Of a DNA stretch of 64,000 nt, positions 62,111-64,000 are shown one piece after another. Numbering within the stretch: the stretch's first letter is position 1; the number at the start of each line of letters is the position of its first letter. The notes under the pieces were generated by a model. It did no database searches. It was given only the letters and a program-made list of their open reading frames with translations, and was not told where the DNA came from. The stretch is from CAVVSD01 sp963837655 (GTDB lineage Bacteria; Actinomycetota; Thermoleophilia; Solirubrobacterales; Solirubrobacteraceae): contig CAWIOK010000014.1 of NCBI GenBank assembly GCA_963837655.1, positions 62,001-126,000 of the forward strand, written 5' to 3'. A program made the position numbers and the translations under genes.

Positions 62111-63703
62111 GACGCGACGTCCTCCGCCACCGGCAGCGTGAACCGGAACGTCGTCCCCCGCTGGACCTCCGTGTCGAGCCAGACGCGGCCGCCGTGGTGC
62201 TCGACGATCTTCCGGGTGAGAGAGAGGCCGATGCCGGTGCCTTCGTAGGTCTCCTTCGGGTGCAGCCGCTGGAAGATCGCGAAGACGCGCTCGGCGTACT
62301 GCGGCTCGATCCCGATCCCGTCGTCGGTGCAGCTCACGATCCAGTCATTCCCCTCACGCCGCGCATCGACGCGCACGATCGGCGGCGCGTCGCCGCTGAA
62401 CTTCACGGCGTTGCCCACGAGGTTCTGGAAGACGGCGGCCAGCAGCGACTGCTCGCCCATGACGGTCGGGAGTCCGTTGGACTGGATCGTCGCGCCGCTG
62501 TCCTCGATCGGCCGGGTGAGGTTGTCCAGCGCCTCGCGCAGCGCATCGTCGAGGTCGACCGGTGCGGGCGTGAACTCCGTCCGCCCGACGCGCGAGAACG
62601 GCGAGCAGATCGGTGATCAGGTGCTGCATGCGCTTGGCGCCGTCGACGGCGAAGTCGATGTACTGGTCGGCGCGCTCGTCGAGCTGGCCGTGGTAGCGGC
62701 GCTGGAGCAGCTGGCAGAAGCTCGCGACCTTGCGCAGGGGCTCCTGGAGGTCGTGGGAGGCGACGTAGGCGAACTGCTCGAGCTCGGTGTTGGAGCGCTC
62801 GAGTTCGCCCGTCTGCTGCTCAAGGCTCTCGCGGGCGCGCTCGACGGCGGCGAGCTCCTCGACGATCCGGCGGCGCATCGACTCGACGTCGGCGGCGAGC
62901 TCGACGATGTCCGCCGAGCCGCCGCCCGAGAGCTCGTGGCGCAGATCGCCGCGGGCCACCTTGCGCACCTCTCCGCCCAGCCGGTCGAGGGGCTGGGAGA
63001 TCGCGCGGCGCACCACGATCGTGAAGGCGACCGCTGCGAGGACGAGCGCGACGGCGATGACGACGAGCGCCGCGACCAGGTTGCGGACCGCGTCGCTGAG
63101 GCGCTCGCGGCCGGCGGCGCGCGCGTCGAGAATGGCCGCCTCCTGCCGGGCGAGCGCCACGCGCAGGGCGTCGAATCGGGACTTCCCGTCGTCGGCGCGC
63201 GACCCCTGCACGGGCCGGCCGGGTTGCCGGCGCACCTCGGCGATGAGCGGCTCGGCGTACTGCGTGCGCCACGCGTCGGCGCGCTGCTCGACGAGCGCGA
63301 GGTCGCCGGGAAGCGACTCCCCGCTGCCGGACCGGCGCGCGAGGTCCGCGAGGTTCGCGCGCGCACGGGCCTCCTCGGCGCGGCCGGCGACGTAGGGCTG
63401 TAGGAAGTCCTGTCGCCCCGTCTGCGCGTAGCCGCGGATGCCCGTCTCCTCGTCCACGAGCGCGGTCGTGAGGCGCAGGGTCTCGGTCTCGGCCGGATAC
63501 AGCCGGTCGACGAGGTCGTTGCGGATCTCGGCGGTCCGGATCACGCCGTACACGCCGACGGCCAGGCAGAGGAGGACGATCGACCCGAGCAGTCCGCCCG
63601 CGACTGCGAGCCACCAGCTCGCCCGGTGGCGGCCGATGAGCGCACGGTCGGGGCCGCGTGATGGATGCGGAGAGACGTCCGCGGACCTGAGCGTGATGGC
63701 CAT
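62107..63703 (-). CDS. Membrane histidine kinase with CHASE3-like and HAMP domains, one frameshift
   Basis: About 532 residues. Helix 1 (~30-52, VAGGLLGSIVLLCLAVGVYG), an extracytoplasmic CHASE3-like domain (TALVDEETGIRGYAQTGRQD), helix 2 (~213-235), HAMP, a coiled coil, then HisKA with the phospho-His in VASHDLQEPLRKVASF. After a shift near 62605: NLVGNAVKFSGDAP (N box), DDGIGIEP (G1), GTGIGLSLTRKIVEHHGG (G2). It senses an unknown signal outside the membrane and phosphorylates the downstream single-domain regulator. Confidence 0.85.
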
Positions 63704-63792
63704 CGCTGGGGGGAGCAGTACCCGGGGGAAAGCGGTTGGAGACCCCGCGCCGCGGAGCCTATGGATCTCGGGGTCGGGTGGACCCCGTTCGG

Positions 63793-63798
63793 TACCGT
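63793..63798 (+). promoter_or_regulatory. -10 box TACCGT for a leaderless start
   Basis: TACCGT ends 6 bases before ATG 63805 of the XRE regulator gene. Confidence 0.45.
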
Positions 63799-63804
63799 CG
63801 GTCC

Positions 63805-64000
63805 ATGACGGACCTCGCCAGCCCGGCCCGTGTCGGGAGCCTCCTGCGCGACTGGCGCCGTAGGCGTCGTCTGAGCCAGCTCGACCTCGCCCTCGAGGCC
63901 GGCGTGTCCGCGCGCCACGTCAGCTTCGTGGAGACGGGCCGGTCACGTCCGTCGCCGGAGATGGTGCTGCACCTCGCCGAGCAGCTCGACGTGCCGCTGC
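63805..64000 (+). CDS. XRE-family helix-turn-helix regulator, N-terminal part (runs off the right edge)
   Basis: 65 codons are visible. VGSLLRDWRRRRRLSQLDLA and LEAGVSARHVSFVETGRSRP are the complete HTH_3 motif, with SPEMVLHLAEQLDVPL continuing. The opening is typical of actinobacterial XRE regulators that carry a C-terminal MmyB-like ligand-binding domain, but that part is outside the window. It is divergent from the histidine kinase gene. Confidence 0.8.
   Translation, partial: MTDLASPARVGSLLRDWRRRRRLSQLDLALEAGVSARHVSFVETGRSRPSPEMVLHLAEQLDVPL

Overview
The window is very GC-rich (about 70% or more) bacterial DNA. Codon use, frequent GTG/TTG starts, leaderless gene starts behind a TANNNT box, tightly overlapping genes and the protein families present all suggest an actinobacterium. 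Solirubrobacterales/Thermoleophilia (Conexibacter-, Patulibacter- or Solirubrobacter-like) is my best guess; it is an inference from family content, not a computed placement. I see no rRNA, tRNA, CRISPR array, insertion sequence or phage gene.

About 1-50.8 kb is one very large cell-surface glycan locus. It carries about 15 glycosyltransferases (GT2, GT4, WecG/TagA, a GT4-GT2 fusion and a GT4-methyltransferase fusion). Nucleotide-sugar genes include a GalE-like epimerase, a WecC-like UDP-sugar dehydrogenase, two Gmd-family dehydratases, glucose-1-phosphate cytidylyltransferase, CDP-glucose 4,6-dehydratase, an RmlC-like epimerase, a sugar C-methyltransferase and a DegT/DnrJ aminotransferase. 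There are many O-/C-methyltransferases and a NeuD-type acetyltransferase. Export is represented twice: two MATE/MurJ-like flippases, and a Wzm/Wzt ABC transporter whose ATPase has a long C-terminal extension. Two paralogous membrane proteins of about 800 residues, each with a C-terminal beta-rich domain, are probably GT-C or polymerase-like enzymes. Small non-glycan inserts interrupt the locus: a HugZ-like heme protein and an ArsR/SRPBCC pair (5.6-7.4 kb), a fused ArsR-SRPBCC regulator with a DUF1579 gene (14.2-15.4 kb) and an alpha/beta hydrolase (17.4-18.2 kb).

From 50.9 to 64 kb the content becomes housekeeping and envelope/stress genes: AhpD-like protein, RmlC, heme A synthase (CtaA), an ECF sigma factor apparently fused to a class I glutamine amidotransferase-type hydrolase, a secreted trypsin-like protease, a membrane metallophosphoesterase, NlpC/P60 hydrolase, HtrA protease, acyl-CoA dehydrogenase, DEAD-box helicase, a CHASE3 histidine kinase with its response regulator, and the start of an XRE regulator.

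Operon logic is clear in several places. The minus-strand run 39617-34406 (membrane protein, CDP-glucose dehydratase, C-methyltransferase, epimerase) has every junction overlapping by 4 bases. The run 33208-30120 (methyltransferase, GT2, flippase) is built the same way. The 44.8-50.5 kb block pairs a Wzm/Wzt exporter with a GT4 and a GT4/coiled-coil/methyltransferase fusion, which suggests methyl capping and length control before export.

Roughly forty apparent single-base frameshifts occur, densest at 17.4-19.7, 37.2-38.1 and 44.8-57 kb, including in genes expected to be under strong selection. I treat most as consensus/assembly indels, and give the full gene span as one feature with the shift positions noted.
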